Origin: Arcobacter sp. CECT 8983
Lineage (GTDB): Bacteria; Campylobacterota; Campylobacteria; Campylobacterales; Arcobacteraceae
NCBI RefSeq assembly: GCF_004118855.1
Contig: NZ_PDKF01000004.1
Span: 459,604 to 523,603 of the forward strand
Length of the DNA stretch: 64,000 nt
Direction of reading: 5' to 3'
Shown: piece after piece, positions 44,101-53,010 of the stretch
Numbering within the stretch: position 1 is the stretch's first letter
Layout of the letters: each line of letters starts with the position of its first letter
The notes under the pieces: model-generated
What the model was told of the DNA's origin: nothing
The model's database searches: none
The model's input: only the letters and a program-made list of their open reading frames with translations
Made by a program: the position numbers and the translations under genes

Positions 44101-44721
44101 ATGCCTGAAAATAGAGAATATATTTCAGAAGATGAGATTGATTTAAGAGAATTACTTAAAACATTATGGTCATATAAAAAGTTTATTATTATTTTGACAA
44201 GTTTAACTACAATCTTTTCAATTGTTTATGTGATGTTATTAAATCCTAAACCTATATATAAAGGTTCTCTTTTAATAAAAATAGGTGAAATTAAAACACA
44301 ATCTTCTTTAGAGTTAATTGATAATCCCTATAATTTAAAATACTTAATTGAATCAGAATATAATATTGAACAAACACCTAAAAAGAAAACTGAAACGGGT
44401 ATAGAAGTTTCTATTCCACGTTCTGCTAATTCACTTATAGTTATAAATGCAAAATATTATTCTAAAACTGATATTAAAGATAAAATTGAAAATATTTATA
44501 ATGACTTAGTTAAAAATCAAAAAGAAAAATTAAAAATGTATAGTGAGTTTATATCTACTAAAAAAATTGGAAGTATAAAAATAGAAGAGGACTCTATAAA
44601 TAAACCAAATAAAAAACTTATTGTTTTAGTTACTTTTTTATTTGGGTTTATTTTTTCTATAATTCTAGTGTTTTTCTTAAAATTTATTAAAGATATGAAA
44701 AAGAAAAAAAACTTTAATTGA
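44101..44721 (+). CDS. wzz: Chain-length determinant (Wzz-type) protein
   Basis: The 206-residue inner-membrane protein has a cytosolic N-terminus (ISEDEIDLRELLKTLWSYKK, the typical Wzz opening), TM1 at about 29–49, a periplasmic region of about 120 residues, and TM2 at about 173–197 ending in a lysine-rich tail. Wzz controls the length of O-antigen chains with Wzy. It is shorter than enterobacterial Wzz (about 320 residues), so the periplasmic coiled coil is reduced. It has its own -10 box and GGAG site and is separated by 174 bases from ugd. The Wzz family is clear; being the only copy is not known. Confidence 0.85.
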   Translation: MPENREYISEDEIDLRELLKTLWSYKKFIIILTSLTTIFSIVYVMLLNPKPIYKGSLLIKIGEIKTQSSLELIDNPYNLKYLIESEYNIEQTPKKKTETGIEVSIPRSANSLIVINAKYYSKTDIKDKIENIYNDLVKNQKEKLKMYSEFISTKKIGSIKIEEDSINKPNKKLIVLVTFLFGFIFSIILVFFLKFIKDMKKKKNFN

Positions 44722-44755
44722 GATTTTCAAAGTTATTATAACTTGAAATAAATAC

Positions 44756-44793
44756 ATATGATTAGCATAGGTTTCAATTTGGAATAATCATAT
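44756..44793. other. Inverted repeat in the wzz–ugd intergenic region
   Basis: ATATGATTA at 44756–44764 and TAATCATAT at 44785–44793 pair across a 20-base spacer. The 174-bp gap also has an imperfect hairpin at about 44727–44748 (possible weak terminator of wzz). No -10 box is certain; TATACT near 44815 is a candidate for ugd. The role is unknown. Confidence 0.4.
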
Positions 44794-44895
44794 TAAATAA
44801 TAGTTTTAAAAGAATATACTATAACAAACTTGTAAGAAGAATATAGCTAAAATATTAAAATAAAATTACAGATAATATCAAGGATAAGATTATTA

Positions 44896-46119
44896 ATGCT
44901 TAATAATAAATCATATAAAATTGCAATAGCAGGTACAGGATATGTTGGTTTATCTAACGGGTTACTTCTGTCTCAACACAATGAAGTAGTAGCTTTAGAT
45001 ATAGTTCCAGAAAAAGTAAAATTATTGAATAATAAAAAATCTCCAATTGAAGATAAAGAAATAGAAGAATATTTACTAAAAGATGATTTAAATTTTAAAG
45101 CAACTCTTGATAAAAACGAAGCCTACAAAGGTGCTGATTATGTAGTGATTGCAACTCCTACAGATTATGATCCAGAAACAAACTATTTTAATACAAAGTC
45201 AATAGAATATGTTATTACAGATGTTTTAGAAATAAATCCAAATGCAACAATGATTATAAAATCAACTATTCCAGTTGGGTACACAAAAAATTTAAGAGAA
45301 CAATTTGATACAACTAATATAGTTTTTTCTCCCGAATTCTTAAGAGAGGGAAAAGCTCTTTTTGATAATTTATATCCTTCAAGAATAATAGTTGGTGAAA
45401 AGACTGAAAGAGCAGATATATTTGCTAATCTTTTAGCACAAGGTGCAATAAAAGAGAATATTGATATTTTATTCACTGATTCAACGGAAGCTGAAGCTAT
45501 TAAACTTTTTGCAAATACTTATTTAGCAATGAGAGTTGCCTATTTTAATGAACTTGATTCATATGCTTTAAGTCATGGATTAAATACTGAACAGATTATC
45601 AAGGGTATTGGACTTGACCCAAGAATTGGTATGCACTACAATAATCCATCTTTTGGTTATGGTGGATATTGTTTACCCAAAGATACAAAGCAATTAAGAG
45701 CAAATTATGAAGATGTACCATCAAATTTAATAGGTGCAATAGTTGAATCAAATACTACTAGAAAAGATTTTATAGCAGAAAGTATTATTAAAAAACTTCA
45801 TCTAACAGCAAAGAATCCCATAAATATAGATACTAATAAAAAAGTTGGTATATATAGACTTGTAATGAAAAGTGGAAGTGATAATTTTAGATCAAGTGCT
45901 ATACAAGGTATTATGAAAAGAATTAAAGCAAAAGGTATTGAAATAATTATTTATGAACCAAATCTTGAAGATGAATCATTTTTTAATTCAAAAGTTTATA
46001 AGAATTTAGATGAATTTAAAAAAGATGCAAGTGTGATAGTTGCAAATAGAATTTCAGAAGATATTGCTGATGTGGAAGAAAAAATTTTCACAAGAGATAT
46101 ATTTAATTCAGATAGCTAA
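44896..46119 (+). CDS. ugd: UDP-glucose 6-dehydrogenase
   Basis: The 407-residue enzyme oxidises UDP-glucose twice to UDP-glucuronate with NAD+. It has the Rossmann start [70 protein letters not shown] and the catalytic Cys block [18 protein letters not shown]. The C-terminal domain has [20 protein letters not shown] for the nucleotide. Length and motifs match the 388–400-residue Ugd group. It feeds the UDP-glucuronate epimerase at 48082. AAGGAT lies before the ATG. Confidence 0.95.
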   Translation: MLNNKSYKIAIAGTGYVGLSNGLLLSQHNEVVALDIVPEKVKLLNNKKSPIEDKEIEEYLLKDDLNFKATLDKNEAYKGADYVVIATPTDYDPETNYFNTKSIEYVITDVLEINPNATMIIKSTIPVGYTKNLREQFDTTNIVFSPEFLREGKALFDNLYPSRIIVGEKTERADIFANLLAQGAIKENIDILFTDSTEAEAIKLFANTYLAMRVAYFNELDSYALSHGLNTEQIIKGIGLDPRIGMHYNNPSFGYGGYCLPKDTKQLRANYEDVPSNLIGAIVESNTTRKDFIAESIIKKLHLTAKNPINIDTNKKVGIYRLVMKSGSDNFRSSAIQGIMKRIKAKGIEIIIYEPNLEDESFFNSKVYKNLDEFKKDASVIVANRISEDIADVEEKIFTRDIFNSDS

Positions 46120-46128
46120 GGATTTTTT

Positions 46129-46878
46129 TTGATTTACGACTTTTGGAAAAATTATCAAGATATCTTATCTTATGACCAAGCCTTAGCTTTTGATTATAGA
46201 CTTGATAATATAGTACTAAAACTTAATGAATTTTTTCAAAGACTTTTAATAGAACCAATTGAAAAAGAAGAGATTTCTTTGTATTTAGCTGGTTCATGTA
46301 TTAAATCAGATAGTTTTAGAGATTTAGATATGATTTTTCCTATGTCAGAAGATAGAGAAACTCTTAATAATGCTTTAAACAAAGATTATTTTGAGTATGA
46401 AAATAATTCTTATACATATAGATACAAAAACGATATTTATCAATTAGTTTTTAGAGAGAAGTTTAAAAATGCAAGCTTGCAAGAACTTGTCGATGGTTTT
46501 GATTTTGATTCTACAAAAGTTGCTTTTGAGTGTATTTACAATACAAAAAAAAGACTTCTTACTGTGGTTTCTTGTGAAATGAGACAAGAGTTTATTACTT
46601 ATATAAATACTAGAGTAAATAACCTTTGTAAAGTTAGTGTAAATCCTTTTGTTTCCTTACAAAGATCAATTCACTTTTTAAAAAGAGGTGATGATGTTCC
46701 TTATAGCGTATTTTTAGATATCTGTGAAAAGATAGCAGAACTAAAAATTAAAGAAAATGAAAATATAGAAAAGCACTTTGATAGACTTCAAGGTAATCCA
46801 AATAAATTAGAAAATATTAAAGATGCAATTTCAAACTTTATTGAACACAAAATAGAAGAGATTGAGGAAAAAAAGTGA
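46129..46878 (+). CDS. Nucleotidyltransferase-like protein of unknown role
   Basis: The 249-residue protein has ISLYLAGSCIKSDSFRDLDM near 49–68, the G-S…R-D-L-D pattern of the nucleotidyltransferase (pol-beta/MNT) fold. The second Asp after the strand and a third acidic residue in the long loop (YQLVFREKF) are less clear. The C-terminal half is helical with LKRGDDVPYSVFLDICEKIA. No signal or membrane part. I cannot assign a substrate. It lies between ugd and pgi, overlapping pgi by four bases. The start is TTG within a T8 run, with AAGG just before it, so slipping in this run could change spacing. Confidence 0.65.
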   Translation: MIYDFWKNYQDILSYDQALAFDYRLDNIVLKLNEFFQRLLIEPIEKEEISLYLAGSCIKSDSFRDLDMIFPMSEDRETLNNALNKDYFEYENNSYTYRYKNDIYQLVFREKFKNASLQELVDGFDFDSTKVAFECIYNTKKRLLTVVSCEMRQEFITYINTRVNNLCKVSVNPFVSLQRSIHFLKRGDDVPYSVFLDICEKIAELKIKENENIEKHFDRLQGNPNKLENIKDAISNFIEHKIEEIEEKK

Positions 46879-48080
46879 AATATCAAAAAAGCTTTTATCA
46901 AATAAAATCAAATGATACTATTTTTGAAAAAATCAAAAAAGAGAAAGAATCTATAGGTTATTATAACCTTCCTTTTCAAGATACAAAAGAGATAAAAGAA
47001 TTTTCAACAACTGTAAAGCAACAACACATTGTAGTAGTTGGTATTGGTGGAAGTTCTTTAGGTACTTTTGCAATTCATGAATTTTTGAAAAATAAAGAAA
47101 ATGATAAAAAGCTTCATTTTTTAGAATCAACTGATCCTATTGATTTACAAAGAAGAGTAAAAAAGATTGATTTAGATGATGCTTTATTTATAATTATCTC
47201 TAAGTCTGGAACAACAATTGAGACAATATCTATTTTAAAATACTTGTCTTCTAAGATAGAGTTAACTAATAAAAACACTGTATGCATCACTGAAACTGAT
47301 AGTAAATTAAGTATTTTTGCAAAATCAAGAAATATAAAAATATTTGATATCCCTAAAAATGTAGGTGGGAGATTCTCTGTTTTTTCAAATGTAGGTTTAC
47401 TACCCCTTTCAATTATGGGTTTAGACATAGATAAATTATTAGAAGGATGCAAAGATATTTATAATAGTTTTTTCTCTAAAGAGGATTATTACAATATTAT
47501 TATGGAAAAAGCAAGATTTATAGTTGAAAATAAAAATAGATTTAATATAAATGTTGTTTTTTCATACTCATCCTTACTTGATGGTTTTAATAAATGGTAT
47601 GTTCAACTTTGGGGTGAAAGTTTAGGAAAAATAAATATAAATGGAACCAAACAAGCCTTAACACCTGTGGGACTTTTAGGTCCAATTGATCAACACTCTT
47701 TTTTACAACTTATAATGGAAGGTAAAAGAGATAAAACAGTTACTTTTATTAAAATTGAAGATTTCAATGATGATTTAACTATCCCTAATCTTTCATTAAA
47801 AGGATTAGAAGAACTTGATTATCTAAATGAAATCAAGTTTAAAGATTTAATAAATAAACAAGCAGATTCAACTATTCAAGCAATTGAAGATTTAAAAGAT
47901 GTACCATTTGATGTAATTACAATTCAATCTCAAGATGAGTATAATATAGGAAAACTTATGTTTACCTATGAGTTATTAACTTCTATCGTTGGAAGTTTTG
48001 TTCAAATAAATACATATGATCAACCAGGTGTAGAAGCTGGAAAAATTATTTTAAAAAAAAGTTTAAAGAAGGAAGTATAA
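46875..48080 (+). CDS. pgi: Glucose-6-phosphate isomerase (short type)
   Basis: The 401-residue sugar isomerase interconverts glucose-6-phosphate and fructose-6-phosphate. It has VVVGIGGSSLGTFAIHEFL for the first SIS phosphate site, IIISKSGTTIETISIL for the second, GGRFSVFSNVGLLPLSIMG, and near the end GPIDQHSFLQLIMEGKRDKT and the terminal FTYELLTSIVGSF with YDQPGVEAGK. It is about 150 residues shorter than E. coli Pgi, as is usual in epsilon-type bacteria. In this cluster it supplies hexose phosphates for UDP-sugars. Start GTG overlaps the previous stop by four bases. Confidence 0.93.
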   Translation: MKYQKSFYQIKSNDTIFEKIKKEKESIGYYNLPFQDTKEIKEFSTTVKQQHIVVVGIGGSSLGTFAIHEFLKNKENDKKLHFLESTDPIDLQRRVKKIDLDDALFIIISKSGTTIETISILKYLSSKIELTNKNTVCITETDSKLSIFAKSRNIKIFDIPKNVGGRFSVFSNVGLLPLSIMGLDIDKLLEGCKDIYNSFFSKEDYYNIIMEKARFIVENKNRFNINVVFSYSSLLDGFNKWYVQLWGESLGKININGTKQALTPVGLLGPIDQHSFLQLIMEGKRDKTVTFIKIEDFNDDLTIPNLSLKGLEELDYLNEIKFKDLINKQADSTIQAIEDLKDVPFDVITIQSQDEYNIGKLMFTYELLTSIVGSFVQINTYDQPGVEAGKIILKKSLKKEV

Positions 48081-48081
48081 C

Positions 48082-49095
48082 TTGAAAATATTAGTAACGG
48101 GTACAGCAGGTTTTATAGGTTTTCATTTAACAAAAAAACTTCTTGAAAGAGGAGATAAAGTAGTAGGGTTAGATAATATTAATGACTACTATGATGTAAA
48201 TCTTAAATATGCAAGATTGAATGAACTTGGAATAGATAAAAATGAAATTAAAGAAAATAAATTGATTCAATCTTCAATTTTTTCACAACATAAATTTATT
48301 AAAATAAATCTAGAAGATAAAGAAGCAATGAATAAACTTTTTGAAAATGAAAAGTTTGATGCTGTATGTAATTTAGCAGCTCAAGCAGGAGTAAGATACT
48401 CGCTAGAAAATCCTCATGCTTATATTCAATCGAATGTGGTAGGGTTTATGAATATACTTGAGTCTTGCAGAAATTATGATGTAAAGAACTTATCTTATGC
48501 TTCTTCTTCTTCTGTATATGGACTAAATAAATCTCAACCATTTAAAACTACTGATAAAACTGATACTCCCATAAGCCTTTATGCTGCTACAAAGAAATCA
48601 AATGAATTAATGGCACATACTTATTCTCATCTTTATGGAATCAAAACTACAGGACTTAGGTTTTTTACAGTTTATGGTCCATGGGGAAGACCAGATATGG
48701 CACCTATGATTTTTGCAGATGCAATTACGAATAATAGACCAATAAAAGTATTTAATCATGGAAATATGAGTAGAGATTTTACATATATAGATGACATTGT
48801 TGATGGTATAATAAAAGTAATAGATAATCCAACTGATTATAAAGTATATAATATAGGCAATAATGCTCCTGTATCCTTAATGGAGTTTATTAAGACTCTT
48901 GAAAATTCAATAGGAAAAGAAGCCCAAAAAAATTTTATGCCAATTCAAGATGGTGATGTAGAAAGTACATATGCAGATGTAAGTGATTTAGTAAATGATT
49001 TTAATTATAAACCAAATACTAAACTTTCTAAAGGGATAGCTACATTTATTAAATGGTACAAAAGTTACTATTCTCAAAAAGAAGGTATTCTATGA
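48082..49095 (+). CDS. UDP-glucuronate 4-epimerase (extended SDR)
   Basis: The 337-residue enzyme converts UDP-glucuronate to UDP-galacturonate. The NAD site is VTGTAGFIGFHLTKKLLERG, then VVGLDNINDYYDVNLKYARL which is typical of the LspL/GAE group, CNLAAQAGVRYSLENPHAYI, and the catalytic SSSVYG and YAATKKSNELMAHTYSHLYG. RFFTVYGPWGRPDMA follows. With ugd it makes UDP-GalA for O-antigen or core. The start is TTG with AAGGAAG upstream, and the stop overlaps the next gene start as ATGA. Confidence 0.92.
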   Translation: MKILVTGTAGFIGFHLTKKLLERGDKVVGLDNINDYYDVNLKYARLNELGIDKNEIKENKLIQSSIFSQHKFIKINLEDKEAMNKLFENEKFDAVCNLAAQAGVRYSLENPHAYIQSNVVGFMNILESCRNYDVKNLSYASSSSVYGLNKSQPFKTTDKTDTPISLYAATKKSNELMAHTYSHLYGIKTTGLRFFTVYGPWGRPDMAPMIFADAITNNRPIKVFNHGNMSRDFTYIDDIVDGIIKVIDNPTDYKVYNIGNNAPVSLMEFIKTLENSIGKEAQKNFMPIQDGDVESTYADVSDLVNDFNYKPNTKLSKGIATFIKWYKSYYSQKEGIL

Positions 49096-50366
49096 ATAAA
49101 AAAATATGTGTTATAGGTTTAGGTTATGTTGGATTACCTTTAGCTCATGCTTTTAGTAAAAAATATGAAGTTATAGGCTTTGACATTAATAAATCAAGAG
49201 TAGAAGAATTAAACTTAGGTTATGATAGAACATTTGAACTTTCAGAAAGTCAAGTTAAAGAAGCTCTTTCAAATGGTATGAAATTTTCATTAGATATTAA
49301 AGATATTAAAGATTGTACTGTTTATATTGTAACTGTACCAACACCTATTGATAGTTCAAATAGACCAGATTTAACGCCACTTATAAAATCATCTCAGATG
49401 ATTGGTAAAATTCTTAAAAAAAATGATATTGTTATTTATGAATCTACTGTTTATCCAGGTGTTACAGAAGAAGTTTGTGTTCCTGAACTTGAAAGAGAAT
49501 CTGGAATGAAGTTTAATAATGATTTCTTTTGTGGGTATTCTCCTGAAAGAATTAATCCAGGAGATAAAGAACATACTGTTACAAAAATACTTAAAGTGAC
49601 ATCTGGTTCAACACCTGAAATAGCAACAATTGTTGATGAACTATATTCTTCTATTATCACAGCTGGCACTTTTAAAGCTACATCAATAAAAGTTGCGGAA
49701 GCTGCAAAAGTTATAGAAAATACGCAAAGGGATGTAAATATAGCTCTTATAAATGAATTGGCACTTATTTTTGATAATGTAGGAATAGATACTAATGAAG
49801 TAATAGAAGCAGCAGCTACAAAATGGAACTTTATTAAATTAAAGCCAGGTTTAGTTGGAGGGCATTGTATAGGTGTAGACCCTTATTATCTTACTTTTAA
49901 AGCAGAAGAATTAGGTTATAAACCAAACCTTATTTTAGGTGCAAGACAAATTAATAATGGTATGGGAAAATACATTGCTGAACAAACTGTAAAACAAATG
50001 ATTAAAAATGATAAAAAAATAAAAGATTCCAATATTTTAATATTAGGAGTAACATTTAAAGAAAATTGTCCAGATTTAAGAAATACAAAAGTTACAGATA
50101 TAGTAGATGAATTAAGAGAATATGGGGCAAATGTAGATATTTATGATCCTTGGGTTGATTTAGAAGAAACAAAACATCATTTTCAGCATAAATTAATGGC
50201 TATAAACCCATTTGAGTCTGATAAAAAATATGATTCAATAATTATTGCAGTGGCACATCAACAATTTATTAAATTAACAGAGGTTGATTATACTTCAATT
50301 TCAAATGGAAAAAAAATATTAATAGATATTAAAGGGATTGTGAAAAACCCTACATGGAGATTATAA
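49092..50366 (+). CDS. wbpA: Nucleotide sugar dehydrogenase (UDP-N-acetylglucosamine 6-dehydrogenase, WbpA/TviB type)
   Basis: The 424-residue enzyme makes UDP-GlcNAcA from UDP-GlcNAc using NAD+. Blocks are ICVIGLGYVGLPLAHAFSKK, VTVPTPIDSSNRPDLTPLIK, VIYESTVYPGVTEEVCVPEL, the catalytic Cys motif LVGGHCIGVDPYYLT, and ILGVTFKENCPDLRNTKVTD. This arrangement (GGHCIGVDPYYL) is the WbpA/TviB/WbpO subgroup, not Ugd. ATG at 49092 is chosen because GAAGG lies seven bases upstream and it overlaps the previous stop; a longer ATG start at 49053 would add 13 residues inside the epimerase gene. It is the first step of the wbpABDE set. Confidence 0.9.
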   Translation: MNKKICVIGLGYVGLPLAHAFSKKYEVIGFDINKSRVEELNLGYDRTFELSESQVKEALSNGMKFSLDIKDIKDCTVYIVTVPTPIDSSNRPDLTPLIKSSQMIGKILKKNDIVIYESTVYPGVTEEVCVPELERESGMKFNNDFFCGYSPERINPGDKEHTVTKILKVTSGSTPEIATIVDELYSSIITAGTFKATSIKVAEAAKVIENTQRDVNIALINELALIFDNVGIDTNEVIEAAATKWNFIKLKPGLVGGHCIGVDPYYLTFKAEELGYKPNLILGARQINNGMGKYIAEQTVKQMIKNDKKIKDSNILILGVTFKENCPDLRNTKVTDIVDELREYGANVDIYDPWVDLEETKHHFQHKLMAINPFESDKKYDSIIIAVAHQQFIKLTEVDYTSISNGKKILIDIKGIVKNPTWRL

Positions 50367-50368
50367 AA

Positions 50369-51334
50369 ATGTCAAATAAAAAAAGATTTGCACTTATAGG
50401 TGCTTCTGGTTATATTGCACCAAGACATATGAAAGCTATTACAGAAACAGGAAATGAATTAGTTGCTGCACTTGATCCTTATGATGGGATAGGAATTATG
50501 GACTCTCATTTCCCTCAAGCGAGTTTTTTTACAGAATTTGAAAGGTTTGATAGATTTATTGATAAGTATCATAGAGAAAATGAGAAAAAAATAGACTATA
50601 TTGGAATTACTACTCCAAATTATCTTCATGATGCACATATTAGATTTACACTTAAAAGTGGTTGTGATGCAATTTGTGAAAAGCCATTAGTACTAAATCC
50701 TCACAATATTGATCAGTTAAAAATAATAGAAGAAGAAACAGGGAAAAGAGTAAATAATATTCTACAATTAAGACTTCATCCTTCAATTATTGCATTAAGA
50801 GAAAAAGTTCAAAAAGAGTTAGAACAAAATCCAAATAAGATTTATGATATAGACTTAACTTACCTTACAAGTAGAGGAAAGTGGTATTTTGTATCTTGGA
50901 AGGGTGATGAATCAAAATCAGGTGGGATCGCATCTAATATTGGTGTTCATTTTTATGATATGTTATCTTGGATTTTTGGTGAAGTAAAAGAGAATATTGT
51001 TCACTTAAAACAACCAGATGCAAATGCAGGGTTATTAAGACTTAAAAATGCAAATGTAAGATGGTTTTTATCTGTAAATTATGATTACATTCCAGAAGAA
51101 GTAAAAGCTCAAGGGCAAACTACATTTAGATCAATTACTGTTGAAGGTGAGGAAATAGAGTTTTCTGGTGGATTTAAAGATTTACATACAAGATCTTATG
51201 AAGAAATCTTAGCTGGCAATGGATTTGGATTAGAAGAAGCTTATGGGTCAATAGATATTGTTTCTCAAATTAGAAAAATGACACCTATTGGATTAAAAGA
51301 TGATTATCATCCTTTTTGTAAAAAGATTATGTAA
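50369..51334 (+). CDS. wbpB: UDP-N-acetyl-2-amino-2-deoxyglucuronate 3-dehydrogenase (Gfo/Idh/MocA family, WbpB/WlbA)
   Basis: The 321-residue oxidoreductase has [20 protein letters not shown] (NAD site), [20 protein letters not shown], the key [15 protein letters not shown] with the catalytic Lys, and a C-terminal half with [20 protein letters not shown]. The CEKPLVL block and [13 protein letters not shown] are typical of WlbA/WbpB. It oxidises the C3 hydroxyl of UDP-GlcNAcA; family members keep NAD bound and may recycle it with 2-oxoglutarate. Start ATG at 50369 has GGAG nine bases upstream; an ATG at 50354 is in frame but less likely. Confidence 0.9.
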   Translation: MSNKKRFALIGASGYIAPRHMKAITETGNELVAALDPYDGIGIMDSHFPQASFFTEFERFDRFIDKYHRENEKKIDYIGITTPNYLHDAHIRFTLKSGCDAICEKPLVLNPHNIDQLKIIEEETGKRVNNILQLRLHPSIIALREKVQKELEQNPNKIYDIDLTYLTSRGKWYFVSWKGDESKSGGIASNIGVHFYDMLSWIFGEVKENIVHLKQPDANAGLLRLKNANVRWFLSVNYDYIPEEVKAQGQTTFRSITVEGEEIEFSGGFKDLHTRSYEEILAGNGFGLEEAYGSIDIVSQIRKMTPIGLKDDYHPFCKKIM

Positions 51335-51912
51335 TGTCTAATTATTTTGCACATGAATCATCATATGTAGATGATAATGTAAAAATAGGTAATAATACTA
51401 AAATATGGCATTTTTCACATGTATTAAGTGGTACAACAATCGGTTATAATTGTTCTTTTGGACAAAATTGTGTTGTTGGACCAAAAGTAAATATTGGAAA
51501 TGGTGTTAAAGTTCAAAATAATATCTCTATTTATGAAGGTGTTGAAGTAGAAGATGATGTTTTTCTAGGACCTTCAATGGTTTTTACAAATGTTATTAAC
51601 CCCAGATCTTTTATAGTACGAAAAGAAGAGTTTAAAATAACACTTTTAAAAAAAGGTTGCTCAATTGGTGCAAATGCAACGGTTGTTTGTGGTAATACTA
51701 TTGGAAGATATGCTTTAGTTGGAGCAGGTTCTGTAATAAATAAAGATGTAAAAGATTTTGCACTTATGGTTGGTGTTCCTGCAAGGCAAATCGGTTGGGT
51801 TTCTATTTCTGGAAATAGATTAAACTTTGATGAAAATAACATTGCCGTAGATACTTTTGATAATACGAAATATAAATTAGAAAATAATGAAGTTTCATTA
51901 CTAGAGAAATAA
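51334..51912 (+). CDS. wbpD: UDP-2-acetamido-3-amino-2,3-dideoxyglucuronate N-acetyltransferase (WbpD/WlbB)
   Basis: The 192-residue left-handed beta-helix acetyltransferase uses acetyl-CoA to acetylate the C3 amine. It shows hexapeptide repeats ([31 protein letters not shown], then [20 protein letters not shown]) and the ending [14 protein letters not shown], which is typical of the WbpD group. The block [19 protein letters not shown] carries family residues. Start overlaps the wbpB stop (TAATG). Confidence 0.92.
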   Translation: MSNYFAHESSYVDDNVKIGNNTKIWHFSHVLSGTTIGYNCSFGQNCVVGPKVNIGNGVKVQNNISIYEGVEVEDDVFLGPSMVFTNVINPRSFIVRKEEFKITLLKKGCSIGANATVVCGNTIGRYALVGAGSVINKDVKDFALMVGVPARQIGWVSISGNRLNFDENNIAVDTFDNTKYKLENNEVSLLEK

Positions 51913-51921
51913 GGAAAATTA

Positions 51922-53010
51922 GTGAAAATAGATTTTGCAAAACTACAAGATCAATATCAATTATACAAAACAGAAATCGATGAAGCTATTCAAGATGTAT
52001 TAAATAAATCAAACTATATTATGGGAGAAGAAATAACTCAACTAGAAGAGTCACTTCAAGAGTTTACCGGTGCTAAACATGCAATCTCATGTAGTTCAGG
52101 TACAGATGCTTTACTTCTTGCTATGATGGCACTTGATATAAAACCTGGAGATGAAATAATTACTACACCTTTTACATTTATAGCAACTGCTGAAACAATT
52201 GCTTTTTTAGGAGCAGTTCCTGTTTTTGTAGATATCGATGATAGAACTTATAATATTAATCCAGATTTAATAGAAGAGAAAATTACTTCTAAAACTAAAG
52301 CAATAATTCCTGTATCTATTTATGGACAGCCAGCGGATATGGAAAAAATCCAAAATATTGCAAATAAACATAATCTAAAAGTGATAATTGATGGAGCACA
52401 AAGTTTTGGTTCTACTTTTAATAATATAACAGATTCTGCATGGGGTGATATTTCAACTACTTCTTTCTTCCCTGCAAAACCACTTGGATGTTTTGGCGAT
52501 GGAGGAGCAGTATTTACTGATAATGAAGAATTAGCAGAAAAAATGAAATCATTAAGAGTTCATGGACAAAGCAAAAGGTATCATCATAAATATATTGGAA
52601 TGGGTGGAAGACTTGATACTATTCAAGCTGCAATTCTAAATGTAAAATTAAAATATTATAAAAAAGATTTAACTTTAAGACAAGAAGTTGCAAGTAAATA
52701 TACAAAAGCTTTATCTGGAAAAGATTTGATTTTACCTTTTGTTGGTAAAAATGCAACTTCTGCTTGGGCACAATACTCAGTAAGAGTAAAAAATAGAGAT
52801 AATTTACAAGAAAAATTAAAAAAAACAGGTATACCAACAGCAGTGCATTATCCTATGCCTTTACATCTTCAAGAGTGCTTTGATTATTTAGGATATAAAA
52901 AAAGTGATTTCCCTATCTCTGAAATAGTTTCAGAAGAGATTATGAGCTTACCAATGAATCCTTATTTAACAGATGAAGAAATAGAATATATTAGTGAGAA
53001 TATTAAGTAA
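51922..53010 (+). CDS. wbpE: UDP-2-acetamido-2-deoxy-3-oxoglucuronate aminotransferase (WbpE/WlbC)
   Basis: The 362-residue PLP aminotransferase of the DegT/DnrJ/EryC1 family puts an amine on C3 using glutamate. It has CSSGTDALLLAMMALDIKPG, TTPFTFIATAETIAFLGA, VIIDGAQSFGSTFN, SFFPAKPLGCFGDGGAVFT with the Schiff-base Lys, and GMGGRLDTIQAAILNVK. Length and blocks match WbpE. Start is GTG with AAGGA nine bases upstream. Its co-product is 2-oxoglutarate, which the WbpB step can use. Confidence 0.9.
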   Translation: MKIDFAKLQDQYQLYKTEIDEAIQDVLNKSNYIMGEEITQLEESLQEFTGAKHAISCSSGTDALLLAMMALDIKPGDEIITTPFTFIATAETIAFLGAVPVFVDIDDRTYNINPDLIEEKITSKTKAIIPVSIYGQPADMEKIQNIANKHNLKVIIDGAQSFGSTFNNITDSAWGDISTTSFFPAKPLGCFGDGGAVFTDNEELAEKMKSLRVHGQSKRYHHKYIGMGGRLDTIQAAILNVKLKYYKKDLTLRQEVASKYTKALSGKDLILPFVGKNATSAWAQYSVRVKNRDNLQEKLKKTGIPTAVHYPMPLHLQECFDYLGYKKSDFPISEIVSEEIMSLPMNPYLTDEEIEYISENIK

